DNA of 64,000 bases from Kwoniella bestiolae CBS 10118 (taxonomy: Eukaryota; Basidiomycota; Tremellomycetes; Tremellales; Cryptococcaceae): positions 3,534,001-3,598,000 of the forward strand of contig NC_089242.1 of assembly GCF_000512585.2 (NCBI RefSeq), written 5' to 3'. The notes below the pieces were generated by a model. That model was not told the DNA's origin, did no database searches, and was given only the letters and a program-made list of their open reading frames with translations. Below, piece by piece: positions 11,567 through 22,763 of this stretch; the first letter of the stretch is position 1, and every line of letters begins with the position of its first letter. The position numbers and the translations under genes are program-made.

Positions 11567-12493
11567 ATGAGCTCAATCAATCCGTCAAGCTTGAACCTCA
11601 AGCTACTGCTGATAGGTAATTCGAGTGTTGGTAAGTGTATCTCGCACAGGCTTTCGCACTTTGCGCTAATATCACAATTCACTTAGGTAAATCATCATTG
11701 CTGCTTCGATTCACGGATAATGAGTTTTTATCGGATGAAGAAACAGCAGCTACTATAGGTGTAGACTTCAAAGTGAAGAGTATAGAACTAGATGGGAAGA
11801 AATATAAACTATCTGTTTGGGTAAGCTACCATGATGGATGCAGATATCGCTTTGACCTTTACCTATAATGGTATATTAGGATACCGCCGGCCAGGAAAGG
11901 TTTAGAACGTTGACTTCAAGCTATTATAGAGGTGCTCAGGGGGTTGTCCTTGGTGAGTCTGGACTCTTATGGGCTTGAACTGATAGCAATAGTCTACGAC
12001 GTCTCATCCAGGCAAACATTCGATGAATTGCTCAAATGGTTCAAGGAGATTGATACGTATTGTGGAGAAGGCGTGGTGAAGATGATAGTAGGGAACAAAG
12101 TGGATAAGGTGAGTTTTTACTGGTTATCAAGCATAGCTGAAAATCTTCCAGGAGTTCTCAAGGCAGGTCACAACGGATGAAGGAAGGGCATTTGCGCAAC
12201 GGATGGGTGCTTTGTTTGTTGGTGAGTAATATCTCGCTTCTGCCGTACCTCGAGGCTGACATGTTTCGCAGAATGTTCAGCAAAGACTAGACTAGGAGTA
12301 CCCGAGGCGTTTGAGGAACTGGTGAGAAGGGTGAGTGGAATCATGCGTTTATGTGCGTTTTGAGTGCTGACTTCAGTCATAGATCCTTGCTACTCCCACT
12401 CTATGGTCTAAGACATCTGCTACACCCATTCGCAAATCTGAACCCATCAAATTAGAAGACGACAGCTGGTCCGGAGGCGGCTGTAGCTGTTAG
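11567..12493 (+). CDS. Rab18-type small GTPase
   Basis: Spliced across about six introns, the protein starts MSSINPSSLNLKLLLIG and contains all G-boxes: P-loop GNSSVGKSS, switch I TIGVDFKVK, DTAGQERF, GNKVDK and ECSAK. The C-terminus is CSC, a double-geranylgeranylation signal. The closest family by eye is Rab18, which acts at ER-lipid droplet contacts and in Golgi-ER traffic (RTLTSSYYRGAQGVVLVYDV is typical). The length, about 205 residues, is normal. The start is 225 bp after the tetraspanin stop, on the same strand, each presumably with its own promoter. Confidence 0.92.
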
Positions 12494-12670
12494 ATACCTT
12501 CATCACACCATATCACGACATTCACGACAATATAACGATATACGTTGTATGCATATTATAGATTGTTTATTATAGGTTGTTATGGTCTATATAATGTACT
12601 ATAAAGCTATATATGTGAGGGGGTGAGGGTGGACTCGACCATGATGAGACATACGTCAATGACCGACCGT

Positions 12671-13408
12671 TCAGTGTTTCTCCTCGAGTTGAGCATGTCC
12701 CTCTTCAGCGAGAGACTCGTAAACGACGGATCGCTTAGAAGTGAATGAGAATTTGTCGAAGAGGGTGTAGAAGAGGGCGAACACGGAGAGAGCGACTGTG
12801 ACAGCAGTGATCAGTACACTTGACCAGATTCGAAGGATGTCTAATAGCGTTCACTCACACATGGCCCAAGCTAAACCTTCGATAGCAGTGACTCTCGAAC
12901 ATTCACCCAAGTATGGGACCCAATTGGCAGGGAACCGACTTGGGTCCGAAGTATGTTTACATTGCAAGCCATGGCCGAAGGGAGTCTCATACATGATACC
13001 GGCACCTGTACCCCAGAAGACGCCGAACATGAGGAAGATGGGGAGGTACATGACCAGTCCTACCGCCCAGTGGAAGATGCAGAAGAGTAATCCGATGATG
13101 GTGGTGAATAAGAGTAAGCCCATAGCATGTTGGTATTTTCCGGTGGGCCAGTTCTCGGCGTATTGGCCGTACTTGTGGATTTGTTGAGATACGAGACCGA
13201 GCTCAGCTACGTCGATACAGAACCACAAGATGAAGAAGCATGCGTAGAAAATCTGTCGAGAGGTGCTGAAGATGCTCTTGACGGATGGTCTGGGTCGATG
13301 AGTCGCGGATTTACCGCCAGCTATACGAGAAGAAGAAGAGTTAGTGACCGCTGAAGTGGGAGTGCATTAGGTACTGGTATACTCACGGACTGGAGCTGAT
13401 TTCGCCAT
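12671..13408 (-). CDS. MARVEL-like four-TM membrane protein
   Basis: The protein starts MAKSAPVPGGKSATHRPRPS. Four hydrophobic segments follow: YACFFILWFCIDVAELGLVS, HAMGLLLFTTIIGLLFCIFHW, GLVMYLPIFLMFGVFWGTG, and a last segment in VLITAVTVALSVFALFYT. The loop before the last segment holds two cysteines (GLQCKHTS, GECSR). The C-terminal tail is short and acidic and ends LEEKH. Topology and size (about 215 residues) match MARVEL/claudin-like fungal proteins of the plasma membrane or vesicles; the function is unknown. Three exons; the last intron uses a GTGTGA donor and is only about 42 nt. It converges on Rab18. Confidence 0.75.
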
Positions 13409-14225
13409 TGCTGATTATGGAATTTAATATTTGATTTGTGATTGACTAACGACTTAAGTATGAATGCTGGATCTTAGTGTGATGTTATTTGTGGGAACAA
13501 GACGTAGATGGGAAGCCCGATCCGTCCTCACTTTTATAGACATCCTGGTCACTCATGACGTGGGTACAGAAGAACGTCGTAGAACCGATGATGACTCGAA
13601 GCGACTTCGTAGGTTCTCATGCTGACAAAGACGAGATTGGCTGAAAGGTCAGTTCAGTAGCATACCGCGGATTCAACCGCTTAAAAATAGCCTCAAGAGG
13701 AGCTACATCAGTCAGCCAAAGTAAAGTGTTTTAGTATACAACCTTGGTTAGATCGCTTGGATGAGTGATTTGATGAGATGGAATACGTGGTTGCGGTTGT
13801 GTAGCTGTATGTATACCCAAAAGGGGAACATTACATTAGCGATAATGAGAGATGAACAACGACAACGTCTACTGCGGATATCGGCCGCGGTATGTATGGT
13901 CGCACGAACAAATCTCTGACCGCAAAATCAGATTATTCCCTTTTCTGGTAATATCACTTACACTGGATGCGTTCTACGGGGTTTGCTTCCGAAGCGAACC
14001 CAACAATCACGTGACACGCTTGTCTCTCGAACTCTCATCGATGGCCGGGGTTCAGCTGGGCTCAGCCTTCAAGAAGAAGCATGTTGGAGAGAAGCAACTG
14101 AAAATGAATACACAATCACCCCTTCTGTCGCAGTCAAGCAGAGTATCAATACCCTCAGTCCACTTTGCTCAGACATACACAGTTGAACCCTCTGAAAAAC
14201 CTTATGAAAAGTCTGCGACAATCTG
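13409..14225. other. Intergenic region upstream of the MARVEL-like gene
   Basis: About 800 bp without a supported gene. The part near 13409-13700 is presumably the promoter of the MARVEL-like gene. The rest leads into the tRNA-like island; I see no transposon ends or coding signal. Confidence 0.45.
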
Positions 14226-14280
14226 TTAGCTCAATGGCTTTGAAACAGTGGCAATTTTGGTTCGATCCCAAGGCAAAAAT
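14226..14280 (+). pseudogene. Intron-less tRNA-like fragment
   Basis: A TTAGCTCAATGG A-box-like stretch is followed about 20 nt later by TTTTGGTTCGATCCCAAGGC, an intact B-box/T-arm. The anticodon arm is missing. The T-arm and the following GGCAAAA closely resemble the element at 14381-14517, so this looks like a deleted copy of it. Confidence 0.45.
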
Positions 14281-14380
14281 GATCCTTTCTATACACAGCG
14301 TGAAGAATCTGCAATCCACACGGCCGGTCACTCGATGCGAAGTGTTGATCAAAGCTGATTACGCCCATATCGCAAGAGTA

Positions 14381-14517
14381 CCTTTGCTAGCTCAATGGGC
14401 TGAGAGCGCCCTTCGAAGCGTCCCCGGGGCTGTTTCACATCAATGGCTATGTGTCTTTGGTGTGAGCAGTCACTGGCACTGAAGAGAGGAAATCTTGGTT
14501 GGATTCCAAGGCAAAAG
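14381..14517 (+). pseudogene. Decayed intron-containing tRNA-like copy
   Basis: The 5' arm CCTTTGC pairs with 3' GCAAAAG except for one C-A mismatch. The D-arm GCTC/GAGC region and T-stem CTTGG/CCAAG are intact, but the T-loop reads TTGGATT instead of TTCGANT. An internal stretch of about 70 nt separates the halves. It belongs to the same family as 14836-14975, 37387-37530 and 37979-38136. Confidence 0.5.
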
Positions 14518-14835
14518 ATCGTTTTTGTCGGTGATGCAGAACACGAGGTAAGCTCTACCTGTGTAGCTTGCGTGAAGCACTGCGAGCAAAAGTCACACGA
14601 TCTCAAAGATGACCGACCATGCTTCGTGTTTGATGCAAGGATCATGTCCACAACTTACACACACAGAACCAGCATCATATCTGGCCGCATGGCGGTATCT
14701 CTTGTATTGCACACAAGGCTGTCCTTCTGAGGACCGACTTCCGTCCTGAGATATGCTCTATCGGTCACGCCACCACAAGGTCATCTCAAACAAGTTATAT
14801 AATAAAGCCATGTACACACATACAAGTCAAAAAAA

Positions 14836-14975
14836 CCTCCGTTAGCTCAACGGGTTAGAGCGCCCTTCCGAGTATCATTGTCTGCGCTGGGTATCGCATG
14901 TATCGAGTAGCTATATGCGATGCCCAACGTGCTCAACCAAAGAAAGAATGACTTGGTTCGAGTCCAAGGCAGAGG
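14836..14975 (+). tRNA. Intron-containing tRNA-like gene, isotype unresolved
   Basis: Acceptor arms CCTCCGT and GCAGAGG pair with one mismatch and one wobble. D-stem GCTC/GAGC and T-arm CTTGG-TTCGAGT-CCAAG are canonical, and the discriminator base is A. The insert between anticodon halves carries an 11-bp hairpin (GGGTATCGCAT with ATGCGATGCCC). The anticodon loop after stem CCCTT reads CCGAG, which lacks U33. C1-G72, A73 and an obligatory intron recall tRNA-Tyr, but no GTA sits at positions 34-36. It may be a degenerate gene. Confidence 0.5.
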
Positions 14976-15519
14976 ATTGAACCTTTTGTTCTGTCCTCGC
15001 ATACGTTTTGTATGCTACTTCTGGTCGCGCCTCGACGCTCGCCTGTCAGTTGTCATCGCATCTTAAGTTCGAGGCGAACTCCCCTGATTCGAGATAACAC
15101 GTGATACCTTGCCATCTCCGATCCCTTCACCCGTCTTCCCCTCATACGTCTCAACTCCCTCTTTTCTCCCTTCCCGCAACCTTCGCACTTTTCTCGTCTG
15201 GGCTCCCCTTCCCTCCCCGCGTCTCACCTTCACTTCGCGTACCTGTTCACTCCGGCCCCACCCTGCCTCAGCTCTCACCTCGCACCTCGACTCACACTGA
15301 AGTCACAGTGCGACCATAATAAACTTTCAGAGAAAGACCGCCCCGACGTCACATCTGATCGTCCTGACGAGAGGCCTCTGAACAGCAGCACATCGAGCAC
15401 GGCAGACCGATCACACAAGACTGGGTGGCTCGACGATCCCGGAAGGGCTCGGCGAGTGAAACCCGTCATCTTTAGGTAGATTCTGGAGCTGCGAAACTGA
15501 GGAAAAACATCAATGAAAC

Positions 15520-15617
15520 GACCGTGTGGCCTAGTGGTTAGGGCGTCCCCTTTACAGCTTTTCTAATCTCGGAGGGAGCTAACGGGGAAGATCGAGGGTT
15601 CAATCCCCTCCGTGGTC
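15520..15617 (+). tRNA. tRNA-Val (TAC) with a 26-nt intron
   Basis: A complete cloverleaf is visible: acceptor GACCGTG/CGTGGTC (two G-T wobbles), D-arm GCCT/GGGC, anticodon stem TCCCC/GGGGA, loop TTTAC A with anticodon TAC at 15553-15555, variable loop AGATC, and T-arm GAGGG-TTCAATC-CCCTC. The intron lies after position 37 (about 15557-15582), the standard eukaryotic site. A T-run at 15619-15628 is the Pol III terminator. This gene shows what a canonical tRNA looks like beside its odd neighbours. Confidence 0.93.
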
Positions 15618-15618
15618 A

Positions 15619-15628
15619 TTTTTTTTTT
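15619..15628 (+). terminator. Pol III T-run terminator of tRNA-Val
   Basis: Ten consecutive T residues begin two bases after the tRNA-Val 3' end, a strong RNA polymerase III termination signal. Confidence 0.85.
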
Positions 15629-15793
15629 GTTTGATCTACCCCCTCAATCACATCGCATGGGAACTTTTGCATTGCTTACCTTGGTTGAATTCATTCAGGC
15701 ATGCATGTATGACCATGTCTTTCGTCTGTTTGTTTGACAAGAAAATGCATACATCATATGTACAGAGAAGTTGCGATGCCTATGAAACCTTAT

Positions 15794-16505
15794 TCATCCC
15801 TCCACCAACTCGCCACAAACGATATATTTCCTCTCAAAGTGCTCGTGCCATCCTCTCATGTTGTCTCTGCGGGTTGACATTTTGGTATCAGTGATTTGGT
15901 GTCATGATCTCGAGAAATAGACTCACATCTCTGCCTTAGTCAGGTCAGCCAGGTTGTCCAGTGGTTGATCGACAGCTGTAAGCATTTCTAAGGCGCGGTC
16001 AAAACCATCAGCCGAGAATATCTTTGCGCCCAAAGTCAATGCTCAACTCACCAGGCTCGAAGGACTGCTTTGCCATTCCTCTTGATGCGTCTCTTCCAGC
16101 GAAATTACCATATACACCGTCTATTACAATGCGCCATCGTGTCAGATCCAGTGTTTGACTGATAACATATGCAGTAGGGATTTACTCACCAGGACCGTAA
16201 AAGCTCTTACCAGCCGTCACATCAAATACCGTCCTCTCACCCCATTTCCCATCGTTCCCTACCCTCAAAATGGCCAATAATATCCTAGGACTAGCTTTCG
16301 TACCATCGTACTCCAACAGCTCTTTCGCAGTATACTTGCGTTGACATATCACTTCGGGATGTTTGGCAGGTAACCAGTTGTAGTTCTCTTCGCTATATGT
16401 CGATGCCGCTGGAGTCTGCTTGAGTGGATGGGGCACTATCAATCTGAATACCAGGTATAGGATTGGCGGGATGAGCAGGACGTTGAGCGGGTTTGAGAAT
16501 GTCAT
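15794..16505 (-). CDS. DAP1: Dap1/MAPR-type cytochrome b5-like haem protein
   Basis: The protein starts MTFSNPLNVLLIPPILYLVF, a single N-terminal membrane anchor, and continues into the cytochrome b5-like steroid/haem-binding fold: RKYTAKELLEYDG, ILLAILRVG, VFDVTAGKSFYGPDGVYGNF, AGRDASRGMAKQSFEP. The Tyr in YGP corresponds to a haem ligand in PGRMC1/Dap1. The last exon ends FERKYIVCGELVEG. Dap1 proteins sit on the ER and support sterol-pathway P450s such as Erg11. Four to five exons; the length (about 165 residues) is typical. It is divergent from the LETM1 gene. Confidence 0.9.
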
Positions 16506-16887
16506 TCTGGTGATGGCGGTGAGGTCATGCGATGCATATGATCATTTCTTATGAGAATGAGCATGAGAAAAAGACGTCGCGTTGGCTTCGGCTTGAATGC
16601 GTGGATTGGTGACGAATGCGTATAACCACACTACTAGTATATAAAATGGGGATCTCCGCATTCGGGTAACATTGCATGTTATTTTGGTACAAATGAAGTC
16701 AGATTCCGCGTACGTAGCTTGATTCTCTGAATTCCTTCTTTTGATTTCTTCTTTACCTCCTCCTTACTCACCTTGGTCCACGTTCATAGACTCAGCTCAA
16801 TACATACTTAACATTCCCAGTCACTCATTCACTGCATTCAGGTCATACATTCACATCAACAGCACTAATTCCAAATCAACCGTTCCG

Positions 16888-19786
16888 ATGCTTTATACCC
16901 GAGCAACTGGTGGAGTAGGCTCCACTTCGGTGGGAGCAGTCATGAGAAGGGGTCCTCAGGGGATGATGCTTCAACGTGGGACAGCGAGCTCAGCTATCAG
17001 ACGTGAGTAACACTTATCTCCCCATGTCACTTGGGTGTCCTGCTCACGATCTGAGAATACAGAGCAACAACTCTACGCTCATGCTCTCGGTAACTCATTC
17101 TCCAATCGAGCATTCTCATCATCCCTCCCAATCCCATTACAAGCACTATCCATAACACAGCGCACTTCAATATATTCCACCCCGCTCCACACCAGATCAG
17201 TATCAACCCAACCTCAACCCCCTAGCACATCATCCACACCCCCTCCACCCTTCCCAGCACCTTCCAACCCTACCTCACCTCAGAACATCCACGATCCCCC
17301 ATTAGGTACACCGCCACCTCTCCCTCCTACACCCTTGGACGCCTTACCTCCCAAAGCCACTGAGCTGGCCAAGGCGGAAGAGGAAAAGGCAGTAGCCAAG
17401 AAGGAAGAGAAGAAGAAACCTACCGGGCCGTTACCTGCTAGGATATGGGCGGTGGTGAAGAAGGAGGCGGCTCATTATTGGGCGGGAACCAAGTTGCTGG
17501 GCCAGGAGATCAAGATCAGTTCGAAGTTGCAGTGGAAGTTGTTGAATGGCGGTACATTGACAAGAAGGGAGAGACGACAGGTGAGTAGAGACTATCGGAC
17601 ACTACCAATGGCATTGTCTGAATAGGAGGAATACTGATGGGATTTGGTTGGATATAGCTTCGAAGAACCACCACAGATCTTCTTCGATTAATACCTTTCC
17701 TGCCATTCGTGCTGGTCCCATTCATGGAACTGCTACTTCCTGTCGCTTTGAAACTGTTCCCTAACATGTTACCTTCGACTTTTGAAGGGGAATTCGCCGC
17801 GGTACGTGAACACGCAATCGTCGAACTACTTGCTCCGATACTGATTGTATGATATATTTCTAGAGCGAGAAACAGAGAAAGCTGTTGCGAGTCAGAATTG
17901 AAATGGCCAAATTCCTGCAAGAGACAGTCAGGGAATCGGGCTTGAAAGCGGATAGTGTGGTGAAGAGCGAAGAGTTCAAGGAGTTCTTCAGGAAGGTATG
18001 TTATCATCATGAAACATTCTTTCTCTGCGTGAAGGGCTCAAACTAATTCACGATTTCACTTAGGTACGATCTACCGGTGAAACTCCTTCTCAGACCGATG
18101 TTGTCCGAGTGGCCAAGCTGTTCCACGATGATATCACGCTTGATAATTTGTCACGACCTCAATTGGTATCCATGTGTAGATATATGAATATCAACGCTTT
18201 CGGTACTGATAACTTCCTGAAACATCAAATTAGAAGTAAATTGGAGAAGGTCAGAGTGGATGATATGGTGAGCTGCATTCTTGACATCCAAATAGGGAAC
18301 AGGAGTCGAAACAAACACTGACCACTCGCGCATCATACAGATGATACACGCAGAAGGTGTCGACTCGCTTTCTACCAAAGAACTTCAATCGGCCTGTCAA
18401 TCCAGAGGAATTCGATTCCAGGGTGTCTCTCCAGCCAGACTACGTGAAGAGCTGGAACAATGGATCGAATTGCATTACACCAATGGTATCTCCGGTGTAT
18501 TGCTGGTTCTGAGTAGAGCGTTCAACTTTGAACAGAAGGGTGATAATGTCATGGAGAGCTTGGTGACTACGCTCAGTAGTTTACCAGAGAACTTGGTGAG
18601 CTTGTCACTCCCCATCGCTGCTGAACACGGGCTGACTAGGATGATACGATCTTAGCTCAACGAAGCGGAACTCAACGTCTCCGATGAAGCTTCATACAAA
18701 CAGAAACTCGAGGTCTTGCAGCAACAACAAGAACTTATTGAAGATGAAGCTGATCAAGAGAAGGTGGGTGATATAGATCTACCTTCTATTTTTTGTTCCT
18801 GCATATGGCCATCTCTTCAGAACCCCTGCTGATGTAAGTTACCCCTCGCAGGAAGAGCAAGAAGCCCGAAAGGAAGAGAAAGAACGAAAAGAAGCCGAAG
18901 AAGCAGCCAAACGAGAACAGGAGGAAGCAGCCAAGAAAGCCGCCGCTGAAGCTTCTGGTCAAGCTGAACAACCTGCGTCTGCCGCCACTGAGGAAATCAA
19001 AGAACCACCCAAACCCGAGGAGGATGCTCGTATGACCAAGGAGCAGCTCGGTGAATTGGCTGAAGCGTTGAGCATCTTGACTGCCAAGAGCAGTATCGTC
19101 AAGGAGAGGGATGAGCTCAAAGCGTTATTGGAGGACAACTTGCTTTCTGAGGCTGTGAGTGCCAGTCTGCTACATGGATGCTGGAATTGTCACGGACTTC
19201 GCTGACGGAGTGCGTTTTTGTCCGCAGGAATCCAAGGAAAGACAGGAAGAGAATTCACCATCTGTAGCGGTATCTAAACGAGTTAGAAAGATGATCCAGA
19301 CTATCGATACTCAATTAGAGAAATACGATGAGAAGGTCGGATCTTCGCTGAACGTCATTGAGACATCTCCTCATGGTCAAATCGCCTTGGTGGATCTCAA
19401 GAAAGCCTTGGGTGTGATCAAACATAAACCTTCTGATGAGATCATCGAAGGTTTGGGTAAGAAGCTGGATGTTGACCAAGATGGATTTGTTGTGAGTTTA
19501 CGTCTTGCATGTGGTCAGGATGGACTAGAGGAACGGAACTGATCTCTGGTTGTCTGTCAACTCAGGAACTCGACCATGTTATTGAGCTTACTCAAGATCA
19601 CGGTCTGGGTATATTGCTTGAAGATGAAGAAGCCAGAAACATCCTTGATAAGGGATCTGATATTAGGCATAGTAAAGATGTCAAGGAACTCAAGTGAGTA
19701 CATTTCTCGCTTTCTTCGAATGGGAGTCAGATGCTGATGGCGATCATCTTTGTAGGCCTAAGAGAGAAGATATCCTCCAAGAGTAG
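16888..19786 (+). CDS. LETM1/Mdm38 family mitochondrial inner-membrane protein
   Basis: The start MLYTRATGGVGSTSVGAVMR and the Arg/Ser-rich leader suit a mitochondrial presequence. A Pro-rich stretch follows, then the LETM1 core: WAVVKKEAAHYWAGTKLLG, LTRRERRQLRRTTTDLLRLI, and the hydrophobic FVLVPFMELLLPVALKLFP ending NMLPSTF. The ribosome-binding-like domain reads LSRPQLVSMCRYMNINAFG with LREELEQWIELH. A long Glu/Lys/Ala coiled coil and a degenerate EF-hand (LDVDQDGFV) complete the protein. The family supports K+/H+ (and Ca2+/H+) exchange and mitochondrial translation. About nine introns; intact frame throughout. Confidence 0.93.
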
Positions 19787-20528
19787 ATTTAGCACATACA
19801 ATATACAGAAAACGGGAAAGTAACGGAATGATAACAGATCATTTGCTCTTTCTTTTGCACTATTCAATCATCCATGCATAGATATGTCACATAGATATTC
19901 ATGGCTGTGCATGTACAGAATGACATGAATAAGCATACTATGAACAAAGCATTCGTATATCATCTATATCATCTATGTGATAAGCTGTGATAAGGAGACA
20001 AAAGATGTGCCCGTGCCCGTATACTGAGGAGTATGACGTTGTCCTTGATTTGAATGATCCGCCACTCAACAACGGGAGGAAAGAAAACAAGGGGAAAATT
20101 TGACTTTGGTGATAGACGAGTGGACGAGTGGACGAGTGGACGTGTCTGGCCTCATACATTGAGTGACTGTCACAAGCCCACTATATAGAGACACCTGCAT
20201 ACCATATCATCATACAGCTAAGCATTGACCATCATACTGTACGACCGACTCTTGCATAGCGACCCCTGCGACACCTGCGTGCTTGGAATACACCATTTCC
20301 TATTTCAGCTTGGACGTCTATCAGTTGTTGGATGAATCGATTTCACATCTCAGTTAGTCCACTTGACTCGCGTGAAATCATAAACCATATATCATCATAC
20401 TCAACCACCATACGCCACCCACTACACACAGATAGGATATAGGGTATAGGAGTATAGCAGAGTATATTATCCAACCATCTTGATCCTTGAAAAAGCAAGA
20501 CAGACGAATTGGCGTCCAATCAACCAAC
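19787..20528. other. Intergenic region with a GGACGAGT tandem repeat
   Basis: About 740 bp between LETM1 and the OTU gene. It has three and a half tandem GGACGAGT units around 20117-20142 and a TATATCATC repeat near 19962-19980. No gene or RNA is recognised; the right part must contain the OTU promoter. Confidence 0.45.
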
Positions 20529-22763
20529 ATGGGGCTTTTGCCCCTTCCCCTCGACCTCGCCCATGACCTGCCGCCCTCACCGCCCATGTCCAATACAGAC
20601 TCAATCCATCCGCCCGAGGTAGAAGCTGGACCATCTACTCTTACATCCAGCCAAACCACCTCTACATCTACGGCTACACCCCCCACATCCCCAATCCCAA
20701 TCCCTCCATGGAAACTACGTACCCGCAAAAGACGTAGAAAAGAGGGATCTGAAGATTCATCTTCAGCCTATACACCTTCGATAACCTCCAATCCTCAGGA
20801 TGACTTCCTACCTTCGCCAACTACTTCCACTTCTTCGGCCATACGACAGGTCACACTACGAGGCGGTGGGAAAAGACCCAAGAGACAGAACCAGACCCAC
20901 CCTTCCAAACCCAACTCTCAAGCCTCATCCTCTACTGCCGCCAACCCTAATTCCAATGGCAATGGCAAACAACGTACGAAGAGACAAGATGGAGGGGGAC
21001 ATACAAGACGTACGACCCGATCAAAAGCCAAGAGAGCGTCTAGCCCTTCCGACCTAGTTACGACCTCGCTCGAGGAGATCGCTCTGGAAGATACCGCGGT
21101 GAAATCTGAGATTGCCAGGTTGGGGTTGACGCTTAGGGACGTAAAGGGAGATGGGAATTGTTTGTTCAGAGTGTTGTCGGATCAGGGGTTTGGTGGTGAG
21201 GTTAGTGTTGGCTGGCTTTGTCATAATCCTCATCCATCACAGCAGCATTTGCAGCCTCCAATGTCTTTTGCATGTCTCCTCATCCTTACCTGGTAGGGTA
21301 TGTGTATCGTAGAGCTGACTTGGTGCTATGTTTCACCCGCAGAAACGTCACGCCGAGATACGTAAATTGGTGTGCGATTATTTGGAGACCCATAAAGATG
21401 TCATGGAAGGGTTTGTCGTGCCGTTCATGAAGGATGGGGAAGGGTATGAGGGTTATGTAGCTAGGATGAGGCAGCTGAGTAAGTGTCGTCTGCTCTGCTC
21501 TACCTTCCACATCGTGACGTAGTCGAAGAAGGAGGAATCTCATGTTGCAGAGGAACGAAGGTCATAGGTTTGATTTGCGATTCAGAGCTGACCTAATATC
21601 CACTCGTCCTATCACAGAACAATTCGGCTCGCACATCGAGATACAGGCTGCTGCTAGAGTTTTCAAGCGGAATATCCGAGTAGTCATGTCCACAGTAGGT
21701 TCGCCTTACTCTTCTCTCTGAGCGAGTAAACCCATACTCACGACTTGATCACCACTTCTAGACCTCATTCACCATCCCCTGGCAGACAGAAGCGACCCCC
21801 CACAAAGAACCACCAGCCACTCCTTCGCCCTCTGAAGTGGGCCCCGTCCCAACTACACCGTCTCATCGTACCCGATCCAAAACCGTCCCTCATACTCCCC
21901 TCACAGCCTCGATTCCTTTACCAGACTATCTCCCCGCAACGAAGGAGGATCGCTCGATGTTATGGTTAGCGCTTTTCTCCCAGGCTGAGCACTTCCAATC
22001 TGTTCGACGGATGGGTGATCGCGAGCACGGTCCAGCCGAGGTGGAAGATAAGTTATCAGTACCTCATGCCAGGGATGTGTCCGAGGCAGCAAGGCGAGAA
22101 CGAGGTGAACTGGTCGAGGAGAAGAAATTGAAAACTCCTTTATCGTTATCATCCAAGATCACTCAGCTGCTCAACAGTCTACCGGCTGGACATGGCGTTA
22201 CGCCTGATCAGGCTCAGAATGTACTGGGAAGGACACATGGTGATATCGGTGAAGCTGTTGAGATATTGTTGGAAGAGATAGATCAAGAGAAAGAAAGTGG
22301 CTCATCGACCAATATTAGCGGAAGCGATTCAGGCTCAAGCGATCATGTCGAGCAGATGCTACTATCGCCCACTCAACCTAGTACAATACCTACAGAGCTG
22401 AATGAGTATAGGTCTGATGGTCGGACGGCTTTAGTGACGAGGTCAGCATCTGAAAGTCCAAGTAACACAGCCACAGCATCTACCGAATCCAGATCCCATT
22501 CCGGATCAAGATCACGGTCGAACAGTCATACCTCAAACCGATCTGGTAATACCAGTCAGACGGAACCATTTAATGATAACGATAATGAGCCATCGGTCCA
22601 GCCAAGTACGAGTACGAATAATCTGAGTGATGGGATCAAGGAGATGAAGGTGAACAATGATAATGGTATGCACATTGATGTCGTACAGAGGAAGCCGAGG
22701 GATAACCAACTGGGTAGAGAGAGGAGGAGGTCAGCTAGGTTAGGTACAGTGGGTGCATGGTGA
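20529..22763 (+). CDS. OTU-domain deubiquitinase with UBA-like domain (OTUD3-like)
   Basis: The protein starts MGLLPLPLDLAHDLPPSPPM; an upstream in-frame extension would need a TTG start. About 190 residues of disordered, basic, Ser/Pro-rich sequence precede the OTU domain. Its catalytic loop reads VKGDGNCLFRVLSDQ, with Asp and Cys in place. The catalytic His lies in EHFQSVRRM. A UBA-like helix bundle follows (ITQLLNSLPAGHGVTPDQAQNVLGRTHGDIGEAVEILL) and a long Ser/Asn-rich tail ends RLGTVGAW. OTUs cleave ubiquitin chains; the OTU+UBA order matches OTUD3. Four introns. The end is robust because both the spliced and unspliced readings stop at about 22763. Confidence 0.87.

Noticed and set aside
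15101..15319. Pro/Ser-rich frames on both strands before tRNA-Val
   Set aside because: They arise from a CT-rich low-complexity tract, with overlapping frames on both strands and no domain.
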